64,000 bases of DNA from DASQPA01 sp963757335 (GTDB lineage Bacteria; Acidobacteriota; Thermoanaerobaculia; Multivoradales; UBA5704): positions 206,090 through 270,089 of the forward strand of contig CAVWRJ010000004.1 of the NCBI GenBank assembly GCA_963757335.1. The letters are read 5' to 3'. The translations under genes and the position numbers were made by a program. Of this stretch, positions 52,793 through 61,334 are shown one piece after another; position 1 is the first letter of the stretch; every line of letters starts with the position of its first letter. The notes beneath the pieces are model-generated. The model did no database searches. It had not been told where the DNA came from and worked only from the letters and a program-made list of their open reading frames with translations.

Positions 52793-54564
52793 CAAACCTC
52801 CGTGGCGAGCGGCCGCTTGACCAGGTAGAGGGCGGCGACGGTGACGAGGGTGCCGGCGGCGATGGCTACGACGTACATACCCAGGTGCTGCACCGCATGG
52901 GGGATCAAGAGGACGAACACCCCGCCGTGCGGCACGACGAGCCCGACGCTCGACGCCAGCGAAATCGCGCCGGTCACCGCCGAACCGGCGACGAGACAGG
53001 GGATGACCCGCAGCGGGTCCTTGGCGGCGAAGGGGATGGCGCCCTCGGTGACGAAGGAGATGCCGAGGACGATCGCCGCCTTGCTGGCGTCCCGCTCCTC
53101 TTGATTGAAACGGTTTTTAAACAGGGTCGCCGCGAGCCCCAGCCCGAGCGGCGGGGTCATGCCCGCCGCCATCACCGCCGCCATGGGGCCGTAGACTTTG
53201 GAAGCCAAGAGGCCGACCGCGAAGGTGTAGGCCGCCTTGTTGACCGGCCCGCCCATGTCGAACGCCATCATCGCCCCGAGGAGCACGCCGAGGACGAGCG
53301 CGCTCGACGCCTGCATCCCGTTCAACCAGTTGGTCAGGGCGACGAGCAGGATTTTGACCGGTGGGCCGAGGAGGAAGATCATGACGAGCCCGACGACGAG
53401 GGTCGACAGGAGCGGCAGGATCAGGACCGGCTTCAAGCCCTCGAGGCTCGCCGGCAGCCGGATCGAGTCGTTCATCCAGCGGGTGGTGTAGCCGGCCAGA
53501 AATCCCGCCGCGATGCCGCCCAGGAACCCGGCGCCGAGAGTCATGGCGAGCATGCCGCCGATCAACCCCGAGGTGAGCCCCGGCCGGTCGGCGATCGAGT
53601 AGGCGATGAACGCGGCGAGCACCGGGACGTAGAGATGGAAGGCGGTACCGCCGCCGATCGTCAGCAGCGCCCAGGCGAGGGTGCCCGGCCGGTCGCCCGC
53701 GTTCAAGCCGCCGATCGCGAAGGCCAGGGCGATCAGCAGACCGCCCGCGACGACCAGGGGCAGCATGTAGGAGACGCCGGTCATCAGATGCTTGTAGGGG
53801 CCGGTCCGCCCCGTCCCCGGGCGGGCTTTCTTGAGCGGTTCGCTCGCAGCGCTCGGGCCACTCGGGGCGACGGGAACCGGCACCGGGAGGGCAAGCGCCT
53901 CGCGGAGGATCGTCTGGCCGTCGTGGAGGGCCGCCTTGGTGGAGGTCTGGTAGAGCCGCTTGCCGGCGAAGCGGGCGGTGTCCACATAGGCGTCGGCGGC
54001 GATGACGACGGCGTCGGCGCGCTCGATCTCTTCTTCCGTCAAGCGGTTCTTCGCCCCCACCGAGCCCTGGGTCTCGACCCGGATTTCATACCCTAAGGCC
54101 GCTGCCGATTTCTTGAGCGCCTCGGCGGCCATGAAGGTGTGGGCGATGCCGGTGGGACAGGAGGTCACGCCCACCAGTTGCTTCGCCGGGCTGGGAACCG
54201 CCACGGCCGGCACCGAATGGGCGACGGGGACCAGGGCCTCGGGAGTGGCCTTGGATTCGCCGAGCTCCGCCAGGGCGCTTTCGATCACCGAGCGGGTGTT
54301 GCGGATGGCCGAGCTGACCGGCACCGCCACGATCGGCTTGCCGGCGAAGCGGGCGAGGTCGACATGGATGTCGGAGGCGACGATCACGACCTCCGCCGCG
54401 GCCACGTCGGCGGCCGAGAGCGGATTCTTCACCCCCAGGGAGCCCTGGGTCTCGACTTTCAATTCGTGGCCCATCACCGCAGCGGTCTTCTCGAGCGCCG
54501 CGGCGGCCATGAAGGTGTGGGCCACGCCCGTGGGACAACCGGTGATCGCAACGATTCTTGCCAT
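52792..54564 (-). CDS. fruA: PTS fructose transporter subunit IIB'BC
   Basis: 590 residues. The start at 54564 (MARIVAITGCPTG) has GAGG upstream. Two IIB domains: CPTGVAHTF with Cys10 and CPTGIAHTF with Cys136 (the second is the phosphorylated one in E. coli-type FruA). IIC domain 290-590 with 8-10 helices and the sugar region GPVNKAAYTFAVGLLA..FVTEGAIPFAAKDPLRVIP. Transports and phosphorylates fructose to fructose-1-phosphate. The partners fruK and the EI-HPr-IIA gene lie upstream but are separated by a 1-kb insertion, so transcription may be uncoupled. Confidence 0.95.
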   Translation of the reverse strand: MARIVAITGCPTGVAHTFMAAAALEKTAAVMGHELKVETQGSLGVKNPLSAADVAAAEVVIVASDIHVDLARFAGKPIVAVPVSSAIRNTRSVIESALAELGESKATPEALVPVAHSVPAVAVPSPAKQLVGVTSCPTGIAHTFMAAEALKKSAAALGYEIRVETQGSVGAKNRLTEEEIERADAVVIAADAYVDTARFAGKRLYQTSTKAALHDGQTILREALALPVPVPVAPSGPSAASEPLKKARPGTGRTGPYKHLMTGVSYMLPLVVAGGLLIALAFAIGGLNAGDRPGTLAWALLTIGGGTAFHLYVPVLAAFIAYSIADRPGLTSGLIGGMLAMTLGAGFLGGIAAGFLAGYTTRWMNDSIRLPASLEGLKPVLILPLLSTLVVGLVMIFLLGPPVKILLVALTNWLNGMQASSALVLGVLLGAMMAFDMGGPVNKAAYTFAVGLLASKVYGPMAAVMAAGMTPPLGLGLAATLFKNRFNQEERDASKAAIVLGISFVTEGAIPFAAKDPLRVIPCLVAGSAVTGAISLASSVGLVVPHGGVFVLLIPHAVQHLGMYVVAIAAGTLVTVAALYLVKRPLATEV

Positions 54565-54565
54565 G
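54513..54565. repeat. fruA 5'-end copy, left member of the 53-bp direct repeat
   Basis: Matches 55503-55555 at 49 of 53 positions without gaps, offset 990 bases, same orientation. Encodes the first 17 codons of fruA (minus strand). Confidence 0.9.
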
Positions 54566-54678
54566 ATGCCGCTCCTCGGATGTACGCCCGGCACAGGTCC
54601 GGGCGCTACGACCGTCTCCTTCGTTTCCTCTGGAGAGCTCCCCGAAGCCCCGAGAGTGTATCCCAGCGGCATCTGGTA

Positions 54679-54855
54679 GTGGCCATCCTGGGTTCCATCC
54701 TCGCGCCGCGGATCGTCGCCCGTTTCGGCCTCGGGCCAACCTTCCTCGTCACCTCGATCGTCCAGGGGGTCACGACCTTCTTCATGCCCTTGGCCGGGGT
54801 GATGCCGGCCCTCGCCGTCCCCTTCTTCATGGTGCCCAGCTCTGCGGCGACATAG
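54679..54855 (+). pseudogene. Fragment of a MFS transporter
   Basis: 58 codons VAILGSILAPRIVARFGLGPTFLVTSIVQGVTTFFMPLAGVMPALAVPFFMV, two membrane segments of a major facilitator with no start codon or ribosome site and no further domain. A leftover between fruA and the MNT gene. Confidence 0.7.
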
Positions 54856-54889
54856 CGTTCCCCCGAGCGCGCTCTGTTACGATGGAGTT

Positions 54890-55297
54890 ATGGTGAGACC
54901 CGGGGATCTGGAGCGCGCGGTCGACTGGCTGGACGAGCGGTTCGGGCTGTCCACCCTCTGGCTGTTCGGCTCCGAAGCCCGGGGCAAGGCCGGCCCGGAG
55001 GCGGATCTCGACCTGGCGGCGCTCTTCCTCCGGCCTCCGTCTCCCTTCGAACGGCTCGCGGCGGCGGCCGACCTGGGAGAGGTCCTCGGCCGGGAGGTGG
55101 ACCTGATCGACCTCGACTCGGCTCCGCCGATCCTCGCCATGCAGGTGCTGCGTCATGGCCGGCTCCTGGTGGACCGGAACCCGAGCCGGCGCGCGGCCTT
55201 CTTCAGCCGTGCATTGAGCCTGTACGAAGACCTGAAGATCGTGCGCCGCGGTGCCGAGCGGGCCCTCTTCGCGCGGGTGGCACATGGTCGACCCTGA
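54890..55297 (+). CDS. mntA: MNT-type nucleotidyltransferase (antitoxin-like)
   Basis: 135 residues. WLFGSEARGKAGPEADLDLAAL is the GSxARG..DxDL nucleotidyltransferase signature, with the third acidic residue in REVDLIDLDSAP. In MNT/HEPN toxin-antitoxin pairs this enzyme adenylylates the HEPN RNase. The gene sits inside the insertion that splits the fructose PTS locus and overlaps the HEPN remnant by 14 bases. Confidence 0.88.
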   Translation: MVRPGDLERAVDWLDERFGLSTLWLFGSEARGKAGPEADLDLAALFLRPPSPFERLAAAADLGEVLGREVDLIDLDSAPPILAMQVLRHGRLLVDRNPSRRAAFFSRALSLYEDLKIVRRGAERALFARVAHGRP

Positions 55298-55382
55298 CGT
55301 CGTCACCGCCAAGCTCGACATTGTCGACGACGATCTGCGTCTCCTGGGAGCTCGGGTCGTCACCTTTTTTAGGCTCGGGTGA
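55284..55382 (+). pseudogene. Truncated HEPN (DUF86-like) toxin remnant
   Basis: ATG at 55284 gives MVDPDVVTAKLDIVDDDLRLLG then diverges to VVTFFRLG and stop. The opening matches HEPN/DUF86 proteins that follow MNT genes, but the catalytic RxxxxH region is gone. So the antitoxin is present without an active toxin. Confidence 0.7.
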
Positions 55383-55502
55383 CCTTCTCAAGGGATCGAA
55401 ACCTCACCGTCTTTTTCCCTTTTTCACCCCTGCGCCTTGACCGCGCTCGCCGGCGTGCACTCGTTGGCGGGCGGGCTCGCGGGCGATTGGCCGCTGAGGA
55501 AG

Positions 55503-55555
55503 AGGTGTGAGCCACGCCCGTGGGACAGCCGGTGATCGCAACGATTTTCGCCATG
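55503..55555. repeat. Truncated fruA 5'-end copy, right member of the 53-bp direct repeat
   Basis: On the minus strand this reads MAKIVAITGCPTGVAHT and then loses similarity at 55502. It lies 11 bases downstream of the fruK stop, where fruA would be expected. The stretch 55383-55502 is otherwise featureless. Confidence 0.9.
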
Positions 55556-55566
55556 CTGCTCGCTTC

Positions 55567-56577
55567 CTAGGCGTTTGGCACGCCGTCGAGATCGTCGTTG
55601 GGATCGCTGTCCAGGGCACCGTCGAGAACGACGATCTCGACTCTGTGGATCAATTTTTCGAGCTCGGCCCGATTTGCCATCCCGGCGCCGATCCGGGTCA
55701 CCGCGTAGGCGCCGCTCGCGGTCGCGAAGCGGGCGATCTCGGCGAGCGGCAGGTCGTGGAGGAGGCCGTAGACGATCCCGGCGACCATCGCGTCGCCGGC
55801 GCCCACCGTGCTCGCCACCGTCACCCGGGGCGGGCGGGCGAGGAGCGCCAGCTCGCGATCGACGAACAACGCCCCGTCCGCTCCCATCGAAACCACCACC
55901 CGCTCCACCCCCTGCTCGAGGAGAGATCGGGCGGCGTCGCGCACCGCCTCGGGGGTGTCGAGAGGGTGGCCCATCAGCTCGCGGAGCTCCTCCAGGTTCG
56001 GCTTCAGCACCTCGGGGAGGCTCGCGAGAGCCGCCCGGAGTGGCCCGCCGCTGGTGTCCAGCACGACCCCGCCACCCCGTTCGTGGATCGCTTCGATCAG
56101 GCTGGCGTAGAGGTCCTCCGGCACCCCGGCCGGAACGCTGCCGGCGAGCACGAACCAGCGGCCCGGCTCGGTGAGCTCCGCGATCCGCTCGGCGAGACGG
56201 GCGATCTCGTCTTTCTCCGGCACCAGGCCTGGAAAATTGAGGTCCGTCGTCTCCCGGGTCACCGCATCCACGATCTTGATGCCGACCCGGGTCGGGCCGG
56301 GCAGGGTGACGAAACGATCGACAATCCCTTTTTGCTCGAACAGGGTTTCGAACCGGGTCTGGTTGTCGAAGCCCACGAACCCGGTGACGGCGACGTCGAT
56401 CCCCAGATCGGCGAGGAAGCAGGCGACGTTCACCCCCTTGCCCCCGGCGTCGATCCGGCTCTCGGCGACCCGGTTCACCCGGCCGGCGGCAAAGCCGGCG
56501 ACCGAGACAGTCTGATCGATCGCCGGGTTCAAAGTGACGGTGACGACGGCGGGATCGGATCGGTGGACAGAGCTCAT
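55567..56577 (-). CDS. fruK: 1-phosphofructokinase
   Basis: 336 residues, ATG at 56577 in an ATGA overlap with the PTS gene. PfkB family: VTLNPAIDQTVSV, RIDAGGKGVNVACFLADLG and the catalytic signature TVGAGDAMVAGIVYGLL (Asp base). Phosphorylates fructose-1-phosphate from FruA to fructose-1,6-bisphosphate. The substrate-side Lys/Gly of the PfkB N-domain is present. Downstream is the fruA 5' copy. Confidence 0.96.
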   Translation of the reverse strand: MSSVHRSDPAVVTVTLNPAIDQTVSVAGFAAGRVNRVAESRIDAGGKGVNVACFLADLGIDVAVTGFVGFDNQTRFETLFEQKGIVDRFVTLPGPTRVGIKIVDAVTRETTDLNFPGLVPEKDEIARLAERIAELTEPGRWFVLAGSVPAGVPEDLYASLIEAIHERGGGVVLDTSGGPLRAALASLPEVLKPNLEELRELMGHPLDTPEAVRDAARSLLEQGVERVVVSMGADGALFVDRELALLARPPRVTVASTVGAGDAMVAGIVYGLLHDLPLAEIARFATASGAYAVTRIGAGMANRAELEKLIHRVEIVVLDGALDSDPNDDLDGVPNA

Positions 56578-59060
56578 GATGGAGTGTTCCCCCGGGCCTG
56601 GACGAGGCCCCGTACGGCCTCGGCGCTGTCGCAGGCGAGAGCCCGCCGGGCGAGCGCCTGGGCGTCTTTCATCGAGACGGTGCGAATGCGGGCCTTGATC
56701 GCCGCGAGACTCGGAATGCTGACGGAAAGCTCGGTCACCCCGAGCCCGGCGAGGATCACCGCGCCCAGGGGGTCGCCCGCCATCCCGCCGCAGACGCCGA
56801 CCCAGGTGTCGGTTCCGGCGGTGGCGCGGACGGTCAGATCGATCATCCGGAGGACCGCCGGGTGGAGACCGTCGGCCTGGCGCGCGAGCACCGGGTTGCC
56901 GCGGTCCATCGCCAGCACGTACTGGGTGAGGTCGTTGGTGCCGATCGAGAAGAAATCGACCAGCGGGGCGAGCTCGGGAGCCATCAAGACCGCCGAGGGG
57001 ACCTCGATCATGATCCCGAGCTCCAGCCGTTCGGCGCCGAGCTCCAGGCGGACCTCCTCGGTGATCGCGAGCGCCTGCCGGAGGTCGGCGAGGGTGGCGA
57101 TCATGGGATACATGATCTTGATCGATCCGTGGGCGGCGGCGCGGAAGATCGCCCGCAGCTGGGTTTTGAACAGCTCGGGGTGGGCGAAACAGAGCCGGAT
57201 GCCGCGCACCCCCAGGAAGGGGTTGTCCTCGGCCGGGAGGTCGAGGTAGGGCACCTCCTTGTCGCCGCCGATGTCGAGGGTGCGGACGATGAGCGGCAGG
57301 CCCTGGAGCGCCTCCGCCGCCTCCCGGTAGGCCGCGTACTGCTCGTCCTCCGCGGGTGGGGTGGCGCGGTCGAGGAAGAGGAACTCGCTCCGCAGGAGCC
57401 CGATCCCCTCGCCGCCGGCCTCCACCGCCTGGGCGGCCTCCCTGGCGAGACCGGTGTTGGCGACGACCTCGATCCGCACCCCATCGGTGGTCAGGGCCGG
57501 CTCGTAGCGGAGCTCGTATTCGGCGTCCCGGAGGCCGGCGAGCGAGCTCTGGGCGGCGTGGGCCGCCCGCAGGTCGTCCGCACTGGGAGAGATGTAGAGG
57601 ATGCCGTTGTCGCCGTCGAGGACCGCCTGGGCTCCCTCGGGCTGGTGGAGGACCGCCGGCCCCACCCCGACCACCGCCGGGATTCCCAGGGAGCGGGCGA
57701 TGATCGCCGCGTGGGAGGTCGGCCCGCCCCCGGCGGTGCAGAAGCCTAAGACCTGTTTCGGATCGAGCCCGGCGGCGTCCGAGGGGGTGAGCTCGTCGGC
57801 GAGGAGGATCGCCGGCTCCGCCGGCCGCGCGCCCTCCTCCTCGACCGTCTCGGCGAGACCCCGGAGGACCCGGGTGCCGACGTCGCGGAGGTCCGTCGCC
57901 CGGCCGGCGAGGAGCGGATCGTCGAGCCTGGCGAGCGACTCCGCCTCCTCCTCGATCGTCTGCTGCCAGGCCCAGCCGGCGCTCTGGCCGAGGGCGATCC
58001 GCCCGTCGGAGCGGTCGATCAGCTCGGGATCGGCGAGGAACTCGGCATGGGCGAGGAAGATGGCGGCGCCGGCCTCGCCGGATTTCGCCTTCACCTCCCG
58101 GTAGAGCTCCTGAAGCGCCGCCCGCGCGCCCGCGATCGCCGCCCGCAGCCGCTCGCGCTCCCGGTCGGGGTCCCTGGCGGTCCGTTCGACGACGATCCGC
58201 CGTTGGCAGAGCAGGCGCACCGGGCCGATCGCGAGCCCAGGCGACGCGGCGAGCCCGGGCACGGTGGCCCCCACCCCCGCCATCGGCCGCCAGCCATGGC
58301 TGGGGCCGGCTAAGAAGATCTCCTCCTCCTCGACCGCCTCGATCTGCCGCTTTAGCGCCGCGAGCGCGGCAGGGGCATCGGGCCCCTCGGCCGAGATCGT
58401 CACCCGGCCGTCCTTCTTGACCCCCAGCCGGAGGAGGGCGGCGAGGCTCTTGCCGTTTGCCGTCTTGCTGCCGTGGCGGACGAGCACCTCGGCGGCGAAG
58501 CTCTTGGCGAGGTCGACGAAGGCGGTGGCCGGCCGGGCGTGGAGGCCGTGCGCGCCGGCGACGGTGGCCGTCACCGAGCGGGCGAAGTCGGCCGGTTCGG
58601 CGGCGGTCCTCATCGGCTGCGCCGGCTTGTCGCGGCTGGCGCTCAATGCGGCGACGATCTCCCGCGGGTCGGCGGTGACCGCGAGCCGTTCCATCAGGAT
58701 CTCGTCGAAGAGCAGGCCGGTCAGATTGGCGAGGATGTCCAGGTGCTCGTCGGAGCGGGCGGCGATCCCGACGACGAGGCGGACCGTGTCGCCCGGCTGC
58801 CAGTCGACCCCCGCGGGCACCTGGAGGACGGCGATGCCGGTGCGCTGGATCAGGTCGCGATCCTTCGGCATCCCGTGGGGGATGGCGAGGCCCTGGCCGA
58901 GGTAGGTGTTGGCGACCCGCTCCCGCGCCAGCATGCTCTCCGCATAGCCCGGTTCGATGTAGCCGGAACGGACGAGGAGCGCCGCGACCTGCCGGATGGC
59001 CTCTTCCTTCCCCGCCGCCCGGGCGCCGACCTCGACGTTCGCGGATTCGAGCTGAAGCAT
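56574..59060 (-). CDS. fruB: Fused PTS IIA(Fru)-HPr-Enzyme I
   Basis: 828 residues. IIA(Fru) domain 1-145 with His62 in AIPHGMPKDRDL; HPr 165-245 with His174 in GLHARPATAF; EI 265-828 with catalytic His450 in GGGPTSHAAIIARSLGIPAVVG, LRSEFLFLDR and EVPSAVLMAPELA. The start at 59060 was chosen because earlier frame is a shadow. One protein therefore carries phosphate from PEP to FruA. With fruK and fruA this is a self-contained fructose PTS. Palindromic element copy 3 lies just upstream of the start and may affect transcription. Confidence 0.95.
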   Translation of the reverse strand: MLQLESANVEVGARAAGKEEAIRQVAALLVRSGYIEPGYAESMLARERVANTYLGQGLAIPHGMPKDRDLIQRTGIAVLQVPAGVDWQPGDTVRLVVGIAARSDEHLDILANLTGLLFDEILMERLAVTADPREIVAALSASRDKPAQPMRTAAEPADFARSVTATVAGAHGLHARPATAFVDLAKSFAAEVLVRHGSKTANGKSLAALLRLGVKKDGRVTISAEGPDAPAALAALKRQIEAVEEEEIFLAGPSHGWRPMAGVGATVPGLAASPGLAIGPVRLLCQRRIVVERTARDPDRERERLRAAIAGARAALQELYREVKAKSGEAGAAIFLAHAEFLADPELIDRSDGRIALGQSAGWAWQQTIEEEAESLARLDDPLLAGRATDLRDVGTRVLRGLAETVEEEGARPAEPAILLADELTPSDAAGLDPKQVLGFCTAGGGPTSHAAIIARSLGIPAVVGVGPAVLHQPEGAQAVLDGDNGILYISPSADDLRAAHAAQSSLAGLRDAEYELRYEPALTTDGVRIEVVANTGLAREAAQAVEAGGEGIGLLRSEFLFLDRATPPAEDEQYAAYREAAEALQGLPLIVRTLDIGGDKEVPYLDLPAEDNPFLGVRGIRLCFAHPELFKTQLRAIFRAAAHGSIKIMYPMIATLADLRQALAITEEVRLELGAERLELGIMIEVPSAVLMAPELAPLVDFFSIGTNDLTQYVLAMDRGNPVLARQADGLHPAVLRMIDLTVRATAGTDTWVGVCGGMAGDPLGAVILAGLGVTELSVSIPSLAAIKARIRTVSMKDAQALARRALACDSAEAVRGLVQARGNTPS

Positions 59061-59095
59061 GACGAGCCCCCTCAACCATCCCGGCCGGACGAGGG

Positions 59096-59184
59096 GGTGC
59101 TGGCTTTCAGTTGGGTTCCTGCGGGCGGGCTCCTTCGGGCGTTTCGCGCAGCCAGTCCTCGGATCCCAACTGAAAGCCAGCACC
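59096..59184. repeat. Dispersed palindromic element, copy 3
   Basis: Between two minus-strand genes, 36 bases before the fruB start. Left arm 59096-59119 and right arm 59161-59184 pair at 23 of 24 positions (GGTGCTGGCTTTCAG..). Core in copy 1 orientation, lacking the TCGCCCG segment. Arms are unlike those of copies 2 and 4. Confidence 0.88.
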
Positions 59185-59265
59185 GGACGAGGGGCCGGGA
59201 CGAGAGTGTATCCCACCGGGGACAGAGGACTTCGAGCTCGCGGTCGCGGACCTGCTCCCCTGACC

Positions 59266-61266
59266 TCAGCGCTGCCCGGACCCGCCCAGCTCCAGCTTAT
59301 AAACCCCGCTTCCGGACGTGCCCGCGTAGAGGATGCGGTGCTGGGCGTCGAGAACGAGGGAGTCCCCGAAAGTGCCCGGGGGCAGTCCCTCGCCGAGCAG
59401 CTGCCAGGTCGAGCCGCCGTCGGCGCTGACGTACACCTCACGCCCGTGGACTCCAGCGAAGAGGCGCCGCGTCCCCGGCTCGGCGACGAGGACGGGAACC
59501 TCTCCGACCGGCAGCGGGCCTCCAGGGCCCCAGTGCACCCCGCGGTCCCCACTCCGGTACACGCCGTCGAGGACGGTCCCAGCATAGAGCCTGCGGGACG
59601 AGCCGAGATCCACCAGGAGTCCGCTGATCCCTGGCTGCTCCAGCCCCTGGCTGTACAGGGAGAAGGTCTGGCCGAGGTCGGTGCTGCGGAAGAGATCCGC
59701 CATGCTCGCGGCATAGACGACGGACGGCTGCGCCGGGTCGAAGGCGAGGGCGTCGAGCGTGGAGAGCCCCGGCAGGTTTTGGAAGCTCTTCCCGGCGTTG
59801 GTCGTCCGCAGAGCGAGGGAGTACTGGTTGCACAGGCGGAAATCGAAGTCGATGCCGACGAAGAGGGTGCTGGAGGAGGGAGCGAAGGTGAGCCGGGTCG
59901 GGCTGTTGCAGAGGCCGAGGCCGGAGAGGTCGGAAAAGTCGGCGATTTTCGCGAAGTGGGCGCCGCCGTCGGAGCTCATCGCCAGGCCGCCCTTCTCGAC
60001 GCCGGCGTAGACCCGTTCCGGATGGAGAGGATCGACGGCGACGGAGGCGGCGGTGAGGGTCGTGCCGACGGCGGCGAGACCGGTGCTGCTGTCGTGCCAG
60101 GAAGCGCCGCCGTCCAGGCTCTTCTCCAGGCCCCGCCCGAGGACCCCGGCATAGAGCGTCCCCGCGGCCCGGGGATCGAGGGCGAGATCCTCGATCGTGC
60201 TCGCGAGGAGCCCCCGGCTCGAATCCCGCCAGAACCGCGTGCCGGTCTCCAGACGGAGGACACCGCGGCCGAGGGCTCCGGTGAGGAGCGTGCCGTCCGG
60301 CACCGTCGCGAGCGCCGTGGCGATGAAAGCCGGGGAGATCGCTCCGGGAGCGGATTGGGCCACCCGTTGGAAGCTCGCACCCCGGTCGGCGCTCCTGAAG
60401 ACCCCATGATCGACGGTACCGTCGTAGAGGATCCCGGAGGGAGAGACGGCCAGGGAAGCCACCGTGACGTTGGGGGCCGAGGCGAGAGGTTCGAAGGTCT
60501 CGCCGTCGTCCAGGCTGCGGAAAAGGCGGCTCTCGACCGAGGCGTAGAAGAGGCCCGGAGAGGACGGGTCTTCGACCAGGTGCTCGAGGAAGGAGAGCCG
60601 GACCGCATGAAGGCCGGCGGTCTTGTCGGACCAGGTCGCGCCACCGTCGGTGCTCTTGAACAGACCGAGCGGCGCGCTGGTGCCCAGGAGAACGGTCCCG
60701 TTACCCGCGGCGACCAGGGCGCTGAAATAGGCTTTGGCCGGCAGCCCACCGCCGGCGAGCGTAAAGCGCCGGCCGCCGTTGGTGCTGGTATAGAGCCCGG
60801 CCAGGGTGCCGGCATAGATCCGGGAAGGGGTGGACGGATCGACGGCGAGAGCGGTGATCTGCGGCTGGGAAGAGTCGAGCCCGCGGCTGAACCGCACCCA
60901 GGCCGCGCCGGCGGTCACGGTCTTGTAGAAGCCGCCCTTGGTACCGGCATAGACGACGCTCGGGTTGTGCGGATCGACCGCCAGGGCACCGACGAAGAAG
61001 TTGCCGAGGCCACCGCTCGCGCGGTTCCAGCTCCGGCCGTCATCCGCGCTCCGGAAGACCCCGCCACCCTCCATCCCGGCGTAGACGACGTGCGGGTCCG
61101 AGGGAGCGGCGGCGAAGACGTTGACCGTGCCGCCCTCCGGGCCGAGCGGTTTCCAGACGCCGACCTGGCCGGCGAGAGGCCCTGCCAGGGAGAGCAGGAC
61201 GATGCCGGTAAGACTGGCGAGCGTCGAGAGCGGGAGCAGTCGGGAGAGACGGGAGCGTGAGCGCAT
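59266..61266 (-). CDS. Secreted beta-propeller (BNR/YCF48-like) protein
   Basis: 666 residues. Signal peptide through LLSLAGPLAG (about residue 34). The body is a series of about 12 repeats with the Asp-box pattern S-x-D-x-G-x-T/S-W (for example FRSADDGRSWNRAS, YTSTNGGRRFTLAG, FKSTDGGATWSDKT, YVSADGGSTWQLLG), as in VPS10/BNR sialidase-type propellers. Asp-box propellers bind glycans or proteins; catalytic sialidase residues are not seen, so enzymatic activity is not claimed. Single gene, divergent from nothing; the MFS gene is upstream on the same strand. Confidence 0.9.
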   Translation of the reverse strand: MRSRSRLSRLLPLSTLASLTGIVLLSLAGPLAGQVGVWKPLGPEGGTVNVFAAAPSDPHVVYAGMEGGGVFRSADDGRSWNRASGGLGNFFVGALAVDPHNPSVVYAGTKGGFYKTVTAGAAWVRFSRGLDSSQPQITALAVDPSTPSRIYAGTLAGLYTSTNGGRRFTLAGGGLPAKAYFSALVAAGNGTVLLGTSAPLGLFKSTDGGATWSDKTAGLHAVRLSFLEHLVEDPSSPGLFYASVESRLFRSLDDGETFEPLASAPNVTVASLAVSPSGILYDGTVDHGVFRSADRGASFQRVAQSAPGAISPAFIATALATVPDGTLLTGALGRGVLRLETGTRFWRDSSRGLLASTIEDLALDPRAAGTLYAGVLGRGLEKSLDGGASWHDSSTGLAAVGTTLTAASVAVDPLHPERVYAGVEKGGLAMSSDGGAHFAKIADFSDLSGLGLCNSPTRLTFAPSSSTLFVGIDFDFRLCNQYSLALRTTNAGKSFQNLPGLSTLDALAFDPAQPSVVYAASMADLFRSTDLGQTFSLYSQGLEQPGISGLLVDLGSSRRLYAGTVLDGVYRSGDRGVHWGPGGPLPVGEVPVLVAEPGTRRLFAGVHGREVYVSADGGSTWQLLGEGLPPGTFGDSLVLDAQHRILYAGTSGSGVYKLELGGSGQR

Positions 61267-61334
61267 GGACTCCTCCAGAAGGTTCTACGCTTTTATAGCA
61301 TAGAACTGCGACTTCCGAGGTATCTGCGCGGTCT

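Noticed and set aside
55567..59079. 1170-codon ORF covering fruK and beyond
   Set aside because: Only the last 336 codons (fruK) match a family; the rest is the antisense or wrong frame of the EI-HPr-IIA gene.
59096..59184. Simple Rho-independent terminator
   Set aside because: No T-tract on either side, and another copy lies in a divergent promoter gap.
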